Positions 8,483 through 17,408 of a DNA stretch of 64,000 nt are shown here, in pieces. Position numbers and translations under genes: made by a program. The stretch is from positions 2,976,001 through 3,040,000 of the forward strand of contig NZ_CP109435.1 in assembly GCF_036227125.1 (NCBI RefSeq), given 5' to 3'. The stretch's first letter is position 1. The number at the start of each line of letters is the position of its first letter. Source of the DNA: Streptomyces sp. NBC_01485 (lineage in GTDB: Bacteria; Actinomycetota; Actinomycetes; Streptomycetales; Streptomycetaceae). The notes beneath the pieces are model-generated. The model saw only the letters and a program-made list of their open reading frames with translations, made no database searches and was not told the origin of the DNA.

Positions 8483-9060
8483 CACCGTGTCCTCCAGGAG
8501 CCGGGCAGGACCGATCGAACCCGGTGGGCTCTGCCGCGATGCTCCGGTCGCTGCTGCACCTCGGCCCTGGCTTCGGCGAGGCAACGGGCCAGCGGGACCG
8601 GGCTGGTCAGGTGGGGAGGGAATTCGTCCGACACCTCCGGCTCCTGCAACCACCCGACCGAGGAGGCGGATGCGGGGGCCGGAGCAGGAACTTGGATGGC
8701 GTGCCCGTTGCCCAGGCAGGCAGGTCGGGACACTCGCTCTGGCCACTGGGTCGCAGCGATCAGCTCGGGCCACCGCGCATCGGTGCCGCGAGGAACGAGG
8801 ATCGCTCCCGCATCCAGCTGAGGAAGGATCAGGGCTGGCCCGAGGGGCTGCTCGTATCCCGCGAGGATCCTGTACGCCGCTTCAACGAGGATCCGGTGGC
8901 ACAGCACCACATCGAAGACGACTCCGCAGTGCAACCGCCGAGGAAGCGTCGGGCGGAGACGCCAGACATCCGCCGCCAAGTCCGGGTGAGGCGCTGCCTT
9001 GGCGAGCCAGGCGCTGAGCACGTCGGCTTCCATCAGCGGCGTCGCCATCGGTGTCACCAT
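8482..9060 (-). CDS. First gene of the left operon, unknown protein
   Basis: A 192-residue protein with no recognised domain. It starts MVTPMATPLMEADVLSAWLA; an alternative start at the second Met is possible. The middle is hydrophobic (HCGVVFDVVLCHRILVEA) but not clearly membrane-spanning, and the tail is Arg-rich. It is the promoter-proximal gene of the minus-strand operon and faces an HTH regulator across a 257-bp divergent region with short direct repeats. The end overlaps the next start as TGATG. Confidence 0.58.
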   Translation of the reverse strand: MVTPMATPLMEADVLSAWLAKAAPHPDLAADVWRLRPTLPRRLHCGVVFDVVLCHRILVEAAYRILAGYEQPLGPALILPQLDAGAILVPRGTDARWPELIAATQWPERVSRPACLGNGHAIQVPAPAPASASSVGWLQEPEVSDEFPPHLTSPVPLARCLAEARAEVQQRPEHRGRAHRVRSVLPGSWRTR

Positions 9061-9194
9061 CGAGCCCTCCCTGGTCTGAATCGCCCTCAGCCGACACGCA
9101 TGGTGTGCGTCGTGTCACCAAGTGCAGCGAAGTTCGGGTGGCATGACCAGGTCCTTTGGCCGGACCTCTGTGGGCCCCCTACCGGCCTCTGACC

Positions 9195-9227
9195 GGCCCT
9201 TTTGCGGCCCTTTTGCGGCCCTTCTGC
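9195..9227. repeat. Three tandem 11-bp repeats in divergent promoter region
   Basis: GGCCCTTTTGC occurs twice exactly (9195-9205, 9206-9216) and once with one change (9217-9227). Related GGCC-containing words occur just upstream. One helical turn per unit and a position between divergent genes suggest an operator for the adjacent XRE regulator. Binding is inferred. Confidence 0.6.
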
Positions 9228-9317
9228 ACGTCGACGGGGCAATTCGAGGAAGACCGCTCCCGCCGTGCCTGACACAGCCACTACGGTGAAATCAGAAGGA
9301 GAGACCGAGAGGCGTCC

Positions 9318-10655
9318 ATGTCCGAGCTGGAGCGCGTGAACACCCATCTGTGGCGGCTGCGCCTCGACTTGGCGCGCTCGCAGGAAGAGATCGTTCAAGA
9401 TCTCAGGGACTGCGCTGTTCGCATGCACGCACAGGGCAAGCTGGACAAGCGCGTGGACTTCAGCGTCCGGCAGTGGCGGAAGTGGGAGGGCGAGAACCCT
9501 CCGTGGCCGCACCCTCCCACTCGCCGTGTTCTCGAAGAGTTCTTCGAGCGGCCGATGGTCGAACTCGGCTTCGCACCCCCGCGCGGAGAGCGACCGACAC
9601 CTACCAAGGCGGCGCCCTTAACCCGACTCGCGTCCGCCGCTCAGGAAGCTCTTACGGAACTCGTACCGGTATCGGCTGGCCCAGCCGCCGGCCAGAGCCT
9701 TCCATGGCTCATGTCCCCAGGCACCGGCTCAGCCAGCGCATCAGAGTGGCGGATCGGCGAAGCCGAAGTCGAACTCCTGCGCACGGCCGCTGACGACATG
9801 GACGCCATCGACCAGCAGTTCGGCGGAAACCGCCTGTGGCGGCCCACTCGCGCTCACCTGATGTGGGTCCATCAGATGATCGACCGTGGCATCTACGACG
9901 ACAAGCTCGGCCGACAACTCCACACTGTCGCCGGAAAATTCACGACCAGCTTGGGCTGGTTCTGCTATGACGCCGGACTCCAACCGGAGGCCCGTGCGTA
10001 CTTCTCGGAAGCTCTGAACACTGCCAACTTCACGGGCGACGACGCGCTTGCCAGCCGCACCCTCAGCAACATGGCGCGCCAGGCCGTGGACCTGAGCAAG
10101 GGCCGGGAGGCCGTACGCTTCGCGCGGCTCGCACAGGCTCACGCCCAGGAATGGTCCGCGCCGCCTCGCGTAGCGGCGCTCCTCGCTATCCGGGAGGCCC
10201 AGGGCCACGCGACGGTGGGGGATGACATCTCCTGCGAGGCGAGCATCCGGCGCGCCTGGAAGGAATGGGAACGCGGGCTGGATGACCGCGACCCGGACTG
10301 GACGACCTTCCTCAACGAAGCCGAACTGGTATGCCTCGAAGGAATGTGCCGACTCGACCTCGGACAGAACCTCCGGGCACAGAAGCTCCTCGCGCGATCC
10401 GAGGCGTTGCAGGACATTGCGCATTCCCGGAACCGGGGGATGTGCCTCGGCCGACTGTCCGCCGCCGCTCTGTCGACCGGAGATCTCAACCACAGTGTCG
10501 ACGCGGCAGCGGAGTCGCTCCGGCTGATCCAGGGCGGCATGCGCTCGGCGCGCACGGTCCAGCAGCTGACGATCGTCCGGGATGGACTGGCCCCGCACCA
10601 CCGAAGCAGCGAGGTACGGGACCTGTTGGAGCAGATCCGCGAATGCGTCGCGTGA
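9318..10655 (+). CDS. XRE-type regulator with TPR-like C-terminal region
   Basis: A 445-residue cytoplasmic regulator. The first 100 residues have an atypical HTH arrangement (LWRLRLDLARSQEEIVQDL ... FSVRQWRKWEGENPPWP), and residues 130-440 form repeated helical pairs (for example AREYFSEALNTANFTGDDALASR-like turns) resembling tetratricopeptide repeats. Streptomyces proteins of this build often act as pathway-specific or quorum-type regulators next to small-DUF operons. AGAAGGAGAG lies upstream of the ATG. It is divergent from the lanthipeptide-containing operon, so control of that operon is likely but not shown. Confidence 0.75.
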   Translation: MSELERVNTHLWRLRLDLARSQEEIVQDLRDCAVRMHAQGKLDKRVDFSVRQWRKWEGENPPWPHPPTRRVLEEFFERPMVELGFAPPRGERPTPTKAAPLTRLASAAQEALTELVPVSAGPAAGQSLPWLMSPGTGSASASEWRIGEAEVELLRTAADDMDAIDQQFGGNRLWRPTRAHLMWVHQMIDRGIYDDKLGRQLHTVAGKFTTSLGWFCYDAGLQPEARAYFSEALNTANFTGDDALASRTLSNMARQAVDLSKGREAVRFARLAQAHAQEWSAPPRVAALLAIREAQGHATVGDDISCEASIRRAWKEWERGLDDRDPDWTTFLNEAELVCLEGMCRLDLGQNLRAQKLLARSEALQDIAHSRNRGMCLGRLSAAALSTGDLNHSVDAAAESLRLIQGGMRSARTVQQLTIVRDGLAPHHRSSEVRDLLEQIRECVA

Positions 10656-10683
10656 TCACCGCATTGAAGGGAAGTCGCAAAGA

Positions 10684-11229
10684 GTGGACGCGCAGTTTCA
10701 GCGGCATGACGGGACTACGGCCAAGGCCGTCTTGGAAGAGCTGGTCGACGTCTACGCGGAGGTGTACAACGTGCCTCCGTACATCGGAGACCCGTTCTTC
10801 TCCGTCCAGTCGTACCGTGACCGTCTGCTCGCTGCTTTCGACATGCCCGGCTTCGAGACCGTCACCGCGAGCCAGGACGGGCAGATCATCGGCTACGTCC
10901 ATGGCGTGACCTTGGCATCGGACAGAGCCTGGTGGGTGTCACTCGGCAACGACCGCCCTGAAGAACTCCGCCGTACCGCCGAGGATGGACAAATCTTCTG
11001 GCTCCGGGAGCTGATGGTGCGTCCCGACCACACCAATCAGGGCCTCGGCAGGCAGCTGCACGACACGGTCATCGCCGGGCGCGCGGAGACGGTCACGACT
11101 CTCACCTGCATCATCGACAACCAGCCTGCCCACGACGCATACCTTCGCTGGGGCTACAGCATGATGGGACAGATCAAGCACGCGCCGGAGAGCCCCGTCT
11201 ACGACGCGATGTTCCTGCCCTCTAGCTGA
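10684..11229 (+). CDS. GNAT family N-acetyltransferase
   Basis: A 181-residue GNAT acetyltransferase using acetyl-CoA on an unknown acceptor. The core shows IIGYVHGVTL, then LRELMVRPDHTNQGLGRQLHDTVI, the Q/RxxGxG/A acetyl-CoA loop, then DNQPAHDAYLRWGYSMMG. I start it at the GTG at 10684, which leaves 28 bases after the regulator stop; the ribosome site is a weak GAAGGGAA. It is probably co-transcribed with the XRE regulator and the downstream gamma-glutamylcyclotransferase-like gene. Confidence 0.8.
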   Translation: MDAQFQRHDGTTAKAVLEELVDVYAEVYNVPPYIGDPFFSVQSYRDRLLAAFDMPGFETVTASQDGQIIGYVHGVTLASDRAWWVSLGNDRPEELRRTAEDGQIFWLRELMVRPDHTNQGLGRQLHDTVIAGRAETVTTLTCIIDNQPAHDAYLRWGYSMMGQIKHAPESPVYDAMFLPSS

Positions 11230-11244
11230 TCCAGGAAGACCTGT

Positions 11245-11724
11245 ATGCGCCACCCTCACTCTGAGGCCCCGGTCGCCCTGACCGCGGGTTCTCGGGATCG
11301 CCTCGCCTCCGAGCCAGGCGCTCTCTTCGTATATGGAACGCTGCAATTCCCGACGGTCCTGGAAGCACTGATCGGCCGAATACCGTCTGGCAGGCCAACG
11401 GCCGCACCCGGATGGCGCGCCGCCGCGCTCGAACGCCGGGTCTACCCCGGCCTGGTCGCGGCTCCAGGGTCCACCGCGACCGGCCTCCTCATGGAGGATT
11501 TGACACCGACCGAGTGGAAGATCCTCGACGACTTCGAGGACGACCGATACGACCTTCGGGAGATCACGCTCGCGGAGGGCCTGACGGGATGGGCCTACGT
11601 CTGGCCCGAAGGCGAGGTTCTCCCCTACAACTGGCAGGCCGACTACTTCGCAGATCGTCACCTCGCGGCCTACACCGCTCGATTCAAGGCCCGCGTCGCA
11701 CAACGGGAATCGCCTGCTTGCTGA
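11245..11724 (+). CDS. Gamma-glutamylcyclotransferase (AIG2)-like protein
   Basis: A 159-residue AIG2/GGCT-fold protein. It has the glycine-loop signature LFVYGTL at about residue 27 and the acidic DDFEDDRYD segment that supplies the general-base Glu in this fold. Enzymes of the fold release 5-oxoproline from gamma-glutamyl compounds, but bacterial members have varied substrates. It follows the acetyltransferase by 15 bases and is probably in the same transcript. A coding link with the lanthipeptide operon is not evident. Confidence 0.78.
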   Translation: MRHPHSEAPVALTAGSRDRLASEPGALFVYGTLQFPTVLEALIGRIPSGRPTAAPGWRAAALERRVYPGLVAAPGSTATGLLMEDLTPTEWKILDDFEDDRYDLREITLAEGLTGWAYVWPEGEVLPYNWQADYFADRHLAAYTARFKARVAQRESPAC

Positions 11725-11811
11725 TCAACTCCATGGTTCGGCCTCCCCAGGTGGAGGCCGAACGCATCGGGGAGCCGGGCGCCGCCGTAGCCGGTCCGGG
11801 ATCCGTCCAAC

Positions 11812-12237
11812 TCAGTCCAAATTCATGCCGAGTTCGGTGTCCGGGCGGCAGAATCCGCATGCCTGCACCATCGGGTCGAGCAGCGCCGCGCGGGCGTCGT
11901 GCGCGGTGATCGGATGCGTCGGGCCGGCGCTCCGACAGTCGTCGGTGTGGATGCGGGCTGGCTCGGGCCCGATCGCCCTCGGCTGCCTCTCCACACTGAA
12001 GCCGGTCGCCTTCGGCCCGCGCTGGCTCCCTGCGAAGGCAGGCAGGGCGGCCGGACGCTGCCGGGGCGTCTGGGCAGGCTGAGGCGTTGCGTGGCCTTCG
12101 GCGCGACCCAGAGCCTTGGAGACGGCATCGCGCTGAAGCCGCAGGTAGAGGCCCACGGTCTCGTTGTCGGTGATCTGCTGGTCGAGGTGCCGCAGGATCG
12201 CCCGGAGGCGAGGTGTATCAGGCGGTAGCGCGGACAT
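11812..12237 (-). CDS. DUF6233-like protein
   Basis: A 141-residue protein starting MSALPPDTPRLRAILRHLD and ending with ALLDPMVQACGFCRPDTELGM. Both ends match the pattern I associate with the Streptomyces DUF6233 family: a helical N-terminus, a Pro/Ala/Arg linker, then a short Cys pair (CGFC) with HTDDC upstream that may bind a metal. An in-frame start at 12261 is possible. Function unknown. It forms a two-gene unit with the small gene just upstream. Confidence 0.65.
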   Translation of the reverse strand: MSALPPDTPRLRAILRHLDQQITDNETVGLYLRLQRDAVSKALGRAEGHATPQPAQTPRQRPAALPAFAGSQRGPKATGFSVERQPRAIGPEPARIHTDDCRSAGPTHPITAHDARAALLDPMVQACGFCRPDTELGMNLD

Positions 12238-12273
12238 GGCCTGTACCGCTGACCACGTCAATGCCTTTCACCT

Positions 12274-12489
12274 TCAGCTCCTTTCTTCCCGTCCGACACT
12301 GCGCAGCTGCTGCCAGGCTGCCGGAGTCAGGCCGCCGCGCTCTGTCCAGTGCGGATGGAAGAGCACCGCGGTCGACAGCTGGTACAGGCGACGCCGCAGC
12401 CCTGTGTGGCCGGGCAGGTCGGCGAGCTGACGGTAGGCGGAGATCCACTCCTGCCGTGCCTGAACGAGGTCGTCGGGGAACGGTCGCAT
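12274..12489 (-). CDS. Small helical protein upstream of DUF6233-like gene
   Basis: A 71-residue basic, helical protein (MRPFPDDLVQARQEWISAYRQ-type start, then LRRRLYQLSTAVLFHPHW). Proteins of this type are commonly seen beside DUF6233-like genes in Streptomyces, which is the main support. The gap to the downstream gene is 36 bases. No enzymatic motif. Confidence 0.55.
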   Translation of the reverse strand: MRPFPDDLVQARQEWISAYRQLADLPGHTGLRRRLYQLSTAVLFHPHWTERGGLTPAAWQQLRSVGREERS

Positions 12490-12839
12490 GACCGGATTCA
12501 AGCATGTGTTCGATTTTCTGCACCACTGGGAACTCACCCCCGCACCCAATGTGACTGGCACCAGAGTTGGAGAGCGGGCTACCTGGCCACTTGAGTGGCT
12601 GTTGGCCACCATGTCTTCGCAGTTCCCCGGGACAGCCTGGACGGCGCTCTTGGTCGCGATGAACACGTAGGCAGACATGCCGCACAGGGTGAACGGGCCA
12701 GGCGGCCTGCGCCCCCGACTTCGCGGCCGCGTACGCGGCCGTCCGGATCCAGCGCGGAGGAGAGACGCATCATGGCGGACGAGCCCATCGAAACTGCAGT
12801 GAGCCGCTGATACTCGCTGAGCGAAGGCTGTGCGAGGAA
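12490..12839. other. Intergenic region with a possible truncated gene start
   Basis: About 350 bases with no convincing gene. At 12772-12810 a strong GGAGGAGAG site precedes an ATG, but the frame encodes only MADEPIETAVSR and then stops. This looks like the first codons of a gene cut off by insertion of the lower-GC SIR2 gene that follows. Confidence 0.4.
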
Positions 12840-14483
12840 TCAGTGAGGAACCACCAGGGTATTTTTATCCCAGTGCAAATTCAGTAGATCAATGTTCGAG
12901 GATGCCCACTCGTTCACCTTTCCCGCATTCCAGTTTCCTGACAGATAGAAGCGGGTCGCCGAATAGTCGAATACATTCCTGGCCTGCTCTATTCTTCCTC
13001 GACGCAAATATTCGAAGGCGAGTACTTCGGTAAACTCTCCAACACCGGCCAGGTCGCCGCCATAGAACGGCGGCATGAAATATTCATTCGGATCAATTGG
13101 TGCACTGCTACCTGCAACGAAGTTCTGATATATTCTGGATCTTCCGAGTATCGTGCCCGGGCTTGTCATAGCTGCATCAATCGGATTCGTGCCTTCTGAG
13201 CACTTCTTGGCCGCCTCTCGCGAGCGGTCAAGGAGTCCTGAGATGACGGCACTCGGCAGCTTTTGGGTCCGCAGAAGGTATGCAAGCGCCGAGATCCAGA
13301 CCTGTTCTGAATCCCGGAAATATGATGCCATCATGAGAGCGGGAAATATTCCCGGGTGGCTGACTCGATTTCGGATATGCCCCATGAGGCACCGCATGAT
13401 CATGCAGTAGCGAATAGTACCTTCCATACCCGAGGAGAATGATAGGAGGCTGGAAGAGAGGGCATTCAGGCAGACATTCGGATCCACGGAGGAAACTAGG
13501 ACGGTCGCGAGAAGATCGACCAATTTCTCTGGAACCTTCGACTTCAACTGCAAGTAATTACTTTTAAGGGCTACCTCGGTGTCAAGGAGTCCTAGAGCTG
13601 CTAGTAGCTCTCGCAGATCACCTTCGTAGACAAAAACACCGGGTCGACAGAGAAGCCTGCGCTTGGCTGGTATCTGCATGTCGTATTCGAGATCTTTAAC
13701 GCACCAAAGCTGTGCATTGCCTCCGTGCAGATGATCGTAGAGGCTCGGCTCGTACCCTGAATATCCCAGAAAGGCTACCGGATGATCCAGCCAATGCGGC
13801 GCGACAGGCAGCTGGATCACCTCACGCGTGTAGGAGCAGACCACGTCCCTTGTCTGAAACGAGCCGTGTGGATGGAAGACGGTTATCGCGTCGGCTTGCG
13901 TAAAGGACTCGCCGTTCCCTTTGACGCGCTGGCTCGGGCTCGCGACAAGAGCTTCGTAACCTAGTTCTCCGAAGGCGCGCTCCTGCAAAGTGTCCCAATT
14001 CACCGTGAAGCACAGTGGTGAGGAGGCAAATCCATCGTGGTAGTACCTCGCGACAGCTCGGTGCAGATCGTTTGGCCTTGCCTCCCCATTCACGTCATTG
14101 AAAAAGGAGAGCAGAGACGCCGAGAGATCAAATCCCGCCAATTCGAAGAGATCCAATAGACTCTCAAGAGGCCAGCGAGGCTGGATTGTCTCGATCAGCT
14201 GCTGGCGCACGTCGCCTGTGAAGGAACTAGGAATCAGGAGATCGAGGATCGATTCGGTAACGGCCGCGCCGGAAGGAAACCCTGACGGATCCGGCACTGA
14301 GAATATGGATCCAGTCCAAAGTAGGGGTTTCTCCTTTCTGATCCAGTCGGCCGCACTTTTCGCGTTTTCGAGTATGGTCGGACTAGACGTTCGCTGCACT
14401 TTCACGTCTGGGTTCTTCGCAAATACCCATTCGGCGGGAGGAATTCCTAGTCGAAATTCTCCCTCTTCGCCGTCGCTCGCCAT
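12840..14483 (-). CDS. SIR2-fold defence-type protein
   Basis: A 547-residue protein with a SIR2-like (SIR2_2) N-terminal half. A degenerate nucleotide loop WTGSIFSVPDPSGFP is at 56-70, VNWD at 161-164, HPHGS at 204-208 and FLGYSGYE at 238-245. These positions correspond to the NAD-binding loop, the Asn/Asp pair, the catalytic His and the terminal glycine motif. SIR2-fold proteins in defence islands typically deplete NAD+ on phage infection. The C-terminal 250 residues are helical and unassigned, possibly a sensor. The ATG at 14483 has GGGAGG upstream. GC and codon use are clearly lower than the neighbours, a sign of recent transfer. No partner gene is adjacent. Confidence 0.78.
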   Translation of the reverse strand: MASDGEEGEFRLGIPPAEWVFAKNPDVKVQRTSSPTILENAKSAADWIRKEKPLLWTGSIFSVPDPSGFPSGAAVTESILDLLIPSSFTGDVRQQLIETIQPRWPLESLLDLFELAGFDLSASLLSFFNDVNGEARPNDLHRAVARYYHDGFASSPLCFTVNWDTLQERAFGELGYEALVASPSQRVKGNGESFTQADAITVFHPHGSFQTRDVVCSYTREVIQLPVAPHWLDHPVAFLGYSGYEPSLYDHLHGGNAQLWCVKDLEYDMQIPAKRRLLCRPGVFVYEGDLRELLAALGLLDTEVALKSNYLQLKSKVPEKLVDLLATVLVSSVDPNVCLNALSSSLLSFSSGMEGTIRYCMIMRCLMGHIRNRVSHPGIFPALMMASYFRDSEQVWISALAYLLRTQKLPSAVISGLLDRSREAAKKCSEGTNPIDAAMTSPGTILGRSRIYQNFVAGSSAPIDPNEYFMPPFYGGDLAGVGEFTEVLAFEYLRRGRIEQARNVFDYSATRFYLSGNWNAGKVNEWASSNIDLLNLHWDKNTLVVPH

Positions 14484-14845
14484 TTTGCCTCCCATAGGAG
14501 CCTTCTCAGTGGATGGGTATGGCGGCTCCTGATGGATCTGGTGACATACACTTCCGCAGGCGGCATGAGTACAGTAGACCGTCGCGAGCACAGGGACTCA
14601 GTCAGTCGAAGTTCTTGCTCTCCGCCTGCCGCTTTGCCGTTTACCTCCGGTGGTCGACTTGCGACGCCTCTGCAGATGCCTGCGTGTCTATCGTCTACCG
14701 ATCTGGGCGGCCTGTCGCGCGGAGTCGGCGTGCGGTGGTGCGTAGCGTCCGGAAGATTCGGCTCACGCCCCCTACGGAGTCTGGCGGAGCTATCGTCGGC
14801 GGTGCCTACGGCGTTCAGTCACACCCACACGGACGCCGAAGCTGA
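14484..14845. other. Non-coding stretch between SIR2 gene and head module
   Basis: About 360 bases without a supported gene on either strand. It should hold the SIR2 promoter on the minus strand. I see no clear hairpin or repeat. Confidence 0.4.
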
Positions 14846-15661
14846 CTACCCGTCGCTGATGTCCGGACGCGGACCAAACCCCCGCCGACAGCGCGGATGG
14901 GAGATCGGCCACTCGGCAGCATCTTCGACGCTCCGCACTGTGCGGTTGGCCTTGTCTGTGTCCTGATGGGAGGTCCAGCCGCAGTCGAGGCCGTCGAAGA
15001 CCTCGACCATGGCGACGCCCGCCTGGCGGGTTTGGTTGAGGGTGCCGGCGTTGTAGGCGACGGCCGACTTGGCGAGGGTGGCGGCCTCGGCCCAGGCACG
15101 GACCGGGACGCGAGCACCATTGCGGTAGACGACGTGGGTCAGCTTGTGCTCGGCGGCGAGCCTGGCCGCCAGATTCTTCGCGGCCTGCTTCACTGTCATG
15201 TTGCCCGCCGCGAGCAGCGGGACCTCTCGGCGGGCCGCCTCTCGCGCCGCCCGATAGAACTGGTTCGCCATTCGCTCGGCTTCCTGTGAACGGCGCAGGA
15301 AATCAGCGTAGGAGTCAGCCGCGAGCGACTGTAGGGCGTCGCGGTGGAACGCGGTCCAGGAGAAGGTCACGTCGAGGGCCTCGGCGGCGGATTCAGCACC
15401 AGAGGCGTACAGGTGAGGAAGCTGCCGCTGGACGAACTGCCGGGCCTCCTGGTCTACGCGCTGGCGGAAGGCGCGGATCGCCTGCTTGAACTCCTCCAAC
15501 GTCGCAACGGTGTGCGGCGTCCTCGGGTTGTCGGCGAACTGGGTGATGACGGCGCGCTGTTTGGCGGCGAGTCGCTGCCAAGCGTCCTCGAGTACCGCCG
15601 CAACGCGGCGCGCGATCTCGTCCGAGTCTCCGGGCACCAGCGGTGGCCACTCGTACGGCAT
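14846..15661 (-). CDS. MuF-like phage head morphogenesis / minor capsid protein
   Basis: A 271-residue protein. The N-terminal 200 residues are helical; the C-terminal 60 contain VFDGLDCGWTSHQDTDKANR and WPISHPRCRRGFGPR, the D-x-D-C-x2-C/H...HPxCRR pattern of the MuF C-terminal domain in phage minor head proteins. Such proteins sit at the portal vertex and are packaged or help assembly. It is the last head gene in the direction of transcription; after it the head module ends and no tail gene follows. The ATG at 15661 is seven bases after the next upstream stop. Confidence 0.78.
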   Translation of the reverse strand: MPYEWPPLVPGDSDEIARRVAAVLEDAWQRLAAKQRAVITQFADNPRTPHTVATLEEFKQAIRAFRQRVDQEARQFVQRQLPHLYASGAESAAEALDVTFSWTAFHRDALQSLAADSYADFLRRSQEAERMANQFYRAAREAARREVPLLAAGNMTVKQAAKNLAARLAAEHKLTHVVYRNGARVPVRAWAEAATLAKSAVAYNAGTLNQTRQAGVAMVEVFDGLDCGWTSHQDTDKANRTVRSVEDAAEWPISHPRCRRGFGPRPDISDG

Positions 15662-15667
15662 GCCGGT

Positions 15668-15994
15668 CTACCGGCCCCGGCGAGTGCGCAGCAGCGGCGC
15701 GGTCACGAGGTCAGTGCTTTCCTCTCCTGCTGCCAGTTCGTCCGGCGCGACCAGGTCCACGAGCGCGGTGATCTGGCGTTCGAGCCCTGCGAGGTTGTTG
15801 CTCTGGTCGATGGTGACCACGCCGTCCACGGTCATGCGGAGCGGGTCGGCGAGCAGCTTCGCGCGCCGCTCGGCCAAGACCTCATTCGCGACAGCGCGAG
15901 CGGAGGTCAGCCGCGCGTAGCGTGCTTCGAGGTCGGAGGTGTCAGTGGTGGGGCCGAGCTGAGCCAGCAGCCAGGCGCGTACGGCGTTGTCCAC
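15668..15994 (-). CDS. Small phage head-module protein
   Basis: A 108-residue protein of mixed helix, no recognised family. It lies between the capsid block and the MuF-like gene, where head completion or connector proteins usually occur. Sequence features are a helical N-terminus (LEARYARLTSARAVANEVLAE) and an acidic middle. Role inferred from position only. Confidence 0.55.
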   Translation of the reverse strand: MDNAVRAWLLAQLGPTTDTSDLEARYARLTSARAVANEVLAERRAKLLADPLRMTVDGVVTIDQSNNLAGLERQITALVDLVAPDELAAGEESTDLVTAPLLRTRRGR

Positions 15995-16063
15995 GAGGTG
16001 CTCCTGTCGTACGAGGTGAGGCCCGGCACCGTGGCGGTGCCGGGCCTCCCTGGTCGTGTGCTG

Positions 16064-16339
16064 CTACTCGATGTTGGCGGCCGCCATCTTCGTCGCGCGC
16101 CGCCTCGGGGCCTTGGCCGGCTCCGAGGCAGGATCCGCCACGGAGGGCGTCTCTCCCGCCTCACCGTCTGCGCCGATCGGGTTCGGGGTGTCCTCCTCCG
16201 CAGAGGGAGCCTCCCCTGACCACGCGGCCGGGTTCGGGATGAGTAGGGCGAGCCGCTCGGGAACCTCCTCCCCCGCTTCCAGCCGGATCGAGCCCTGCTC
16301 GGGGTCTCGTACGAACACCGTGCGCGCCAACTTCGCCAT
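16064..16339 (-). CDS. Small Pro/Ala/Glu-rich head-module protein
   Basis: A 91-residue protein: a short beta-rich start (KLARTVFVRDPEQGSIRLEAGEE), then a disordered acidic Pro/Ala/Glu tail ending in a basic PRRRATKMAAANIE. It is located just downstream of the major capsid gene and could be a small head accessory protein. No family recognised. Confidence 0.55.
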   Translation of the reverse strand: MAKLARTVFVRDPEQGSIRLEAGEEVPERLALLIPNPAAWSGEAPSAEEDTPNPIGADGEAGETPSVADPASEPAKAPRRRATKMAAANIE

Positions 16340-16351
16340 GACCAGCTCCTT

Positions 16352-17395
16352 TTAGAAGACCGTCGCCGCGATGTGGATGTCCGGCACGTACAGCACGGGC
16401 ATCGCAGCAGCGGCGGAGATCGTGGATAGCTGGACTGGGGTACGCGTCTGCACGTGGGTGGTGATCACGATGCCGGGGGCCTCCTCGGCAGTGATGACTC
16501 CCTTGCCGCGCAGCTCGATCGCCTCGGCGGTCAGGCCGTACTGCGTCTCCCCCCACTGTTCGCGGCGCGGCGGGATCATTGCCCACAGCGACTCCGGGGT
16601 CGTGCGCACCAGGTTGTCGCTGCTGTCGTACGCCTGCACGTCGTAGGTGGTCACGGGCGGCAGGTTGTATTTGGCGCGGACCCGGTTGACCTCCTCCGGC
16701 GCGAGCATCCCGGTCGGGATCTGCTCGGTGGATGGCGAGTTGTGGAACGCGGCCCGGTACTCCGCCGTGGCCCCGAGCAGCGACAGCGCCTTCTCCGAGC
16801 TGATGACCCGCTCCGGGCGCGGCGCGCCGATGCTCTTCAGGTACTGGATCCACGCCAGCTCGTCGGTGATCGGGGCGGCTGCATCCGATTGGGACCACGG
16901 CACCGCCACCGTCGGCCGGTTGGCGGCTGGCACCTTCCAGTCCACATCGAGGGCGACCCCGGGCAGGGACACCACACCGGTGGACAGCATCTGTCCGGCG
17001 GCGATCTCCATGGCAGCCTTCGTGGCCTCCACGTGCTGTTCGAGGTCGTCGTACAGCAGGTCGAGGAACTCGCTGGTGTCCTGGCCGCGGTCGACGGCAG
17101 CCAGGATGATCTGGAGCTCGGAAAAGGGAAGTTCCTGGCCGACCCAGGGCAGCATGCCTTCGTTGATGACCTGCTCGGCACGCCGCCTGGCGAGCGTCGG
17201 CGCGGCTTCCCATGCGCGGAACTTCGCCGCGTTGACGCGCCGCTTGCTGCTCTTCGTACGGAACTTGACGTTGTCGATGTTCCGTTCGGCGAACACCTCG
17301 CGGGTGAGGAGATAGTCCTCCGGCGTGGTGATCGCTCGGATGAACGCTTGGATGTCCTCGGGGACGATCGCCTCAAGAAGCTTCTCAAGTGCCAT
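16352..17395 (-). CDS. Major capsid protein (gpE family)
   Basis: A 347-residue major capsid protein resembling the phage major capsid protein E family. It forms the icosahedral shell after scaffold-guided assembly. Supporting features are its length, its place directly after a decoration-protein gene, and the family-like pattern PERVISSEKALSLLGATAEYR, then VTTYDVQAYDSSDN, then IPPRREQWGETQYGLTAEA. The ATG at 17395 has AAGGAGG upstream; the frame is open further but without a better site. All catalytic or assembly motifs of the family are structural, so intactness is judged by length alone. Confidence 0.82.
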   Translation of the reverse strand: MALEKLLEAIVPEDIQAFIRAITTPEDYLLTREVFAERNIDNVKFRTKSSKRRVNAAKFRAWEAAPTLARRRAEQVINEGMLPWVGQELPFSELQIILAAVDRGQDTSEFLDLLYDDLEQHVEATKAAMEIAAGQMLSTGVVSLPGVALDVDWKVPAANRPTVAVPWSQSDAAAPITDELAWIQYLKSIGAPRPERVISSEKALSLLGATAEYRAAFHNSPSTEQIPTGMLAPEEVNRVRAKYNLPPVTTYDVQAYDSSDNLVRTTPESLWAMIPPRREQWGETQYGLTAEAIELRGKGVITAEEAPGIVITTHVQTRTPVQLSTISAAAAMPVLYVPDIHIAATVF

Positions 17396-17408
17396 GGGGT
17401 CTGCCTCC

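Noticed and set aside
9195..9227. Possible CRISPR-like repeat
   Set aside because: Only three contiguous 11-bp units with no spacers; no CRISPR array or cas gene was seen anywhere in the window.
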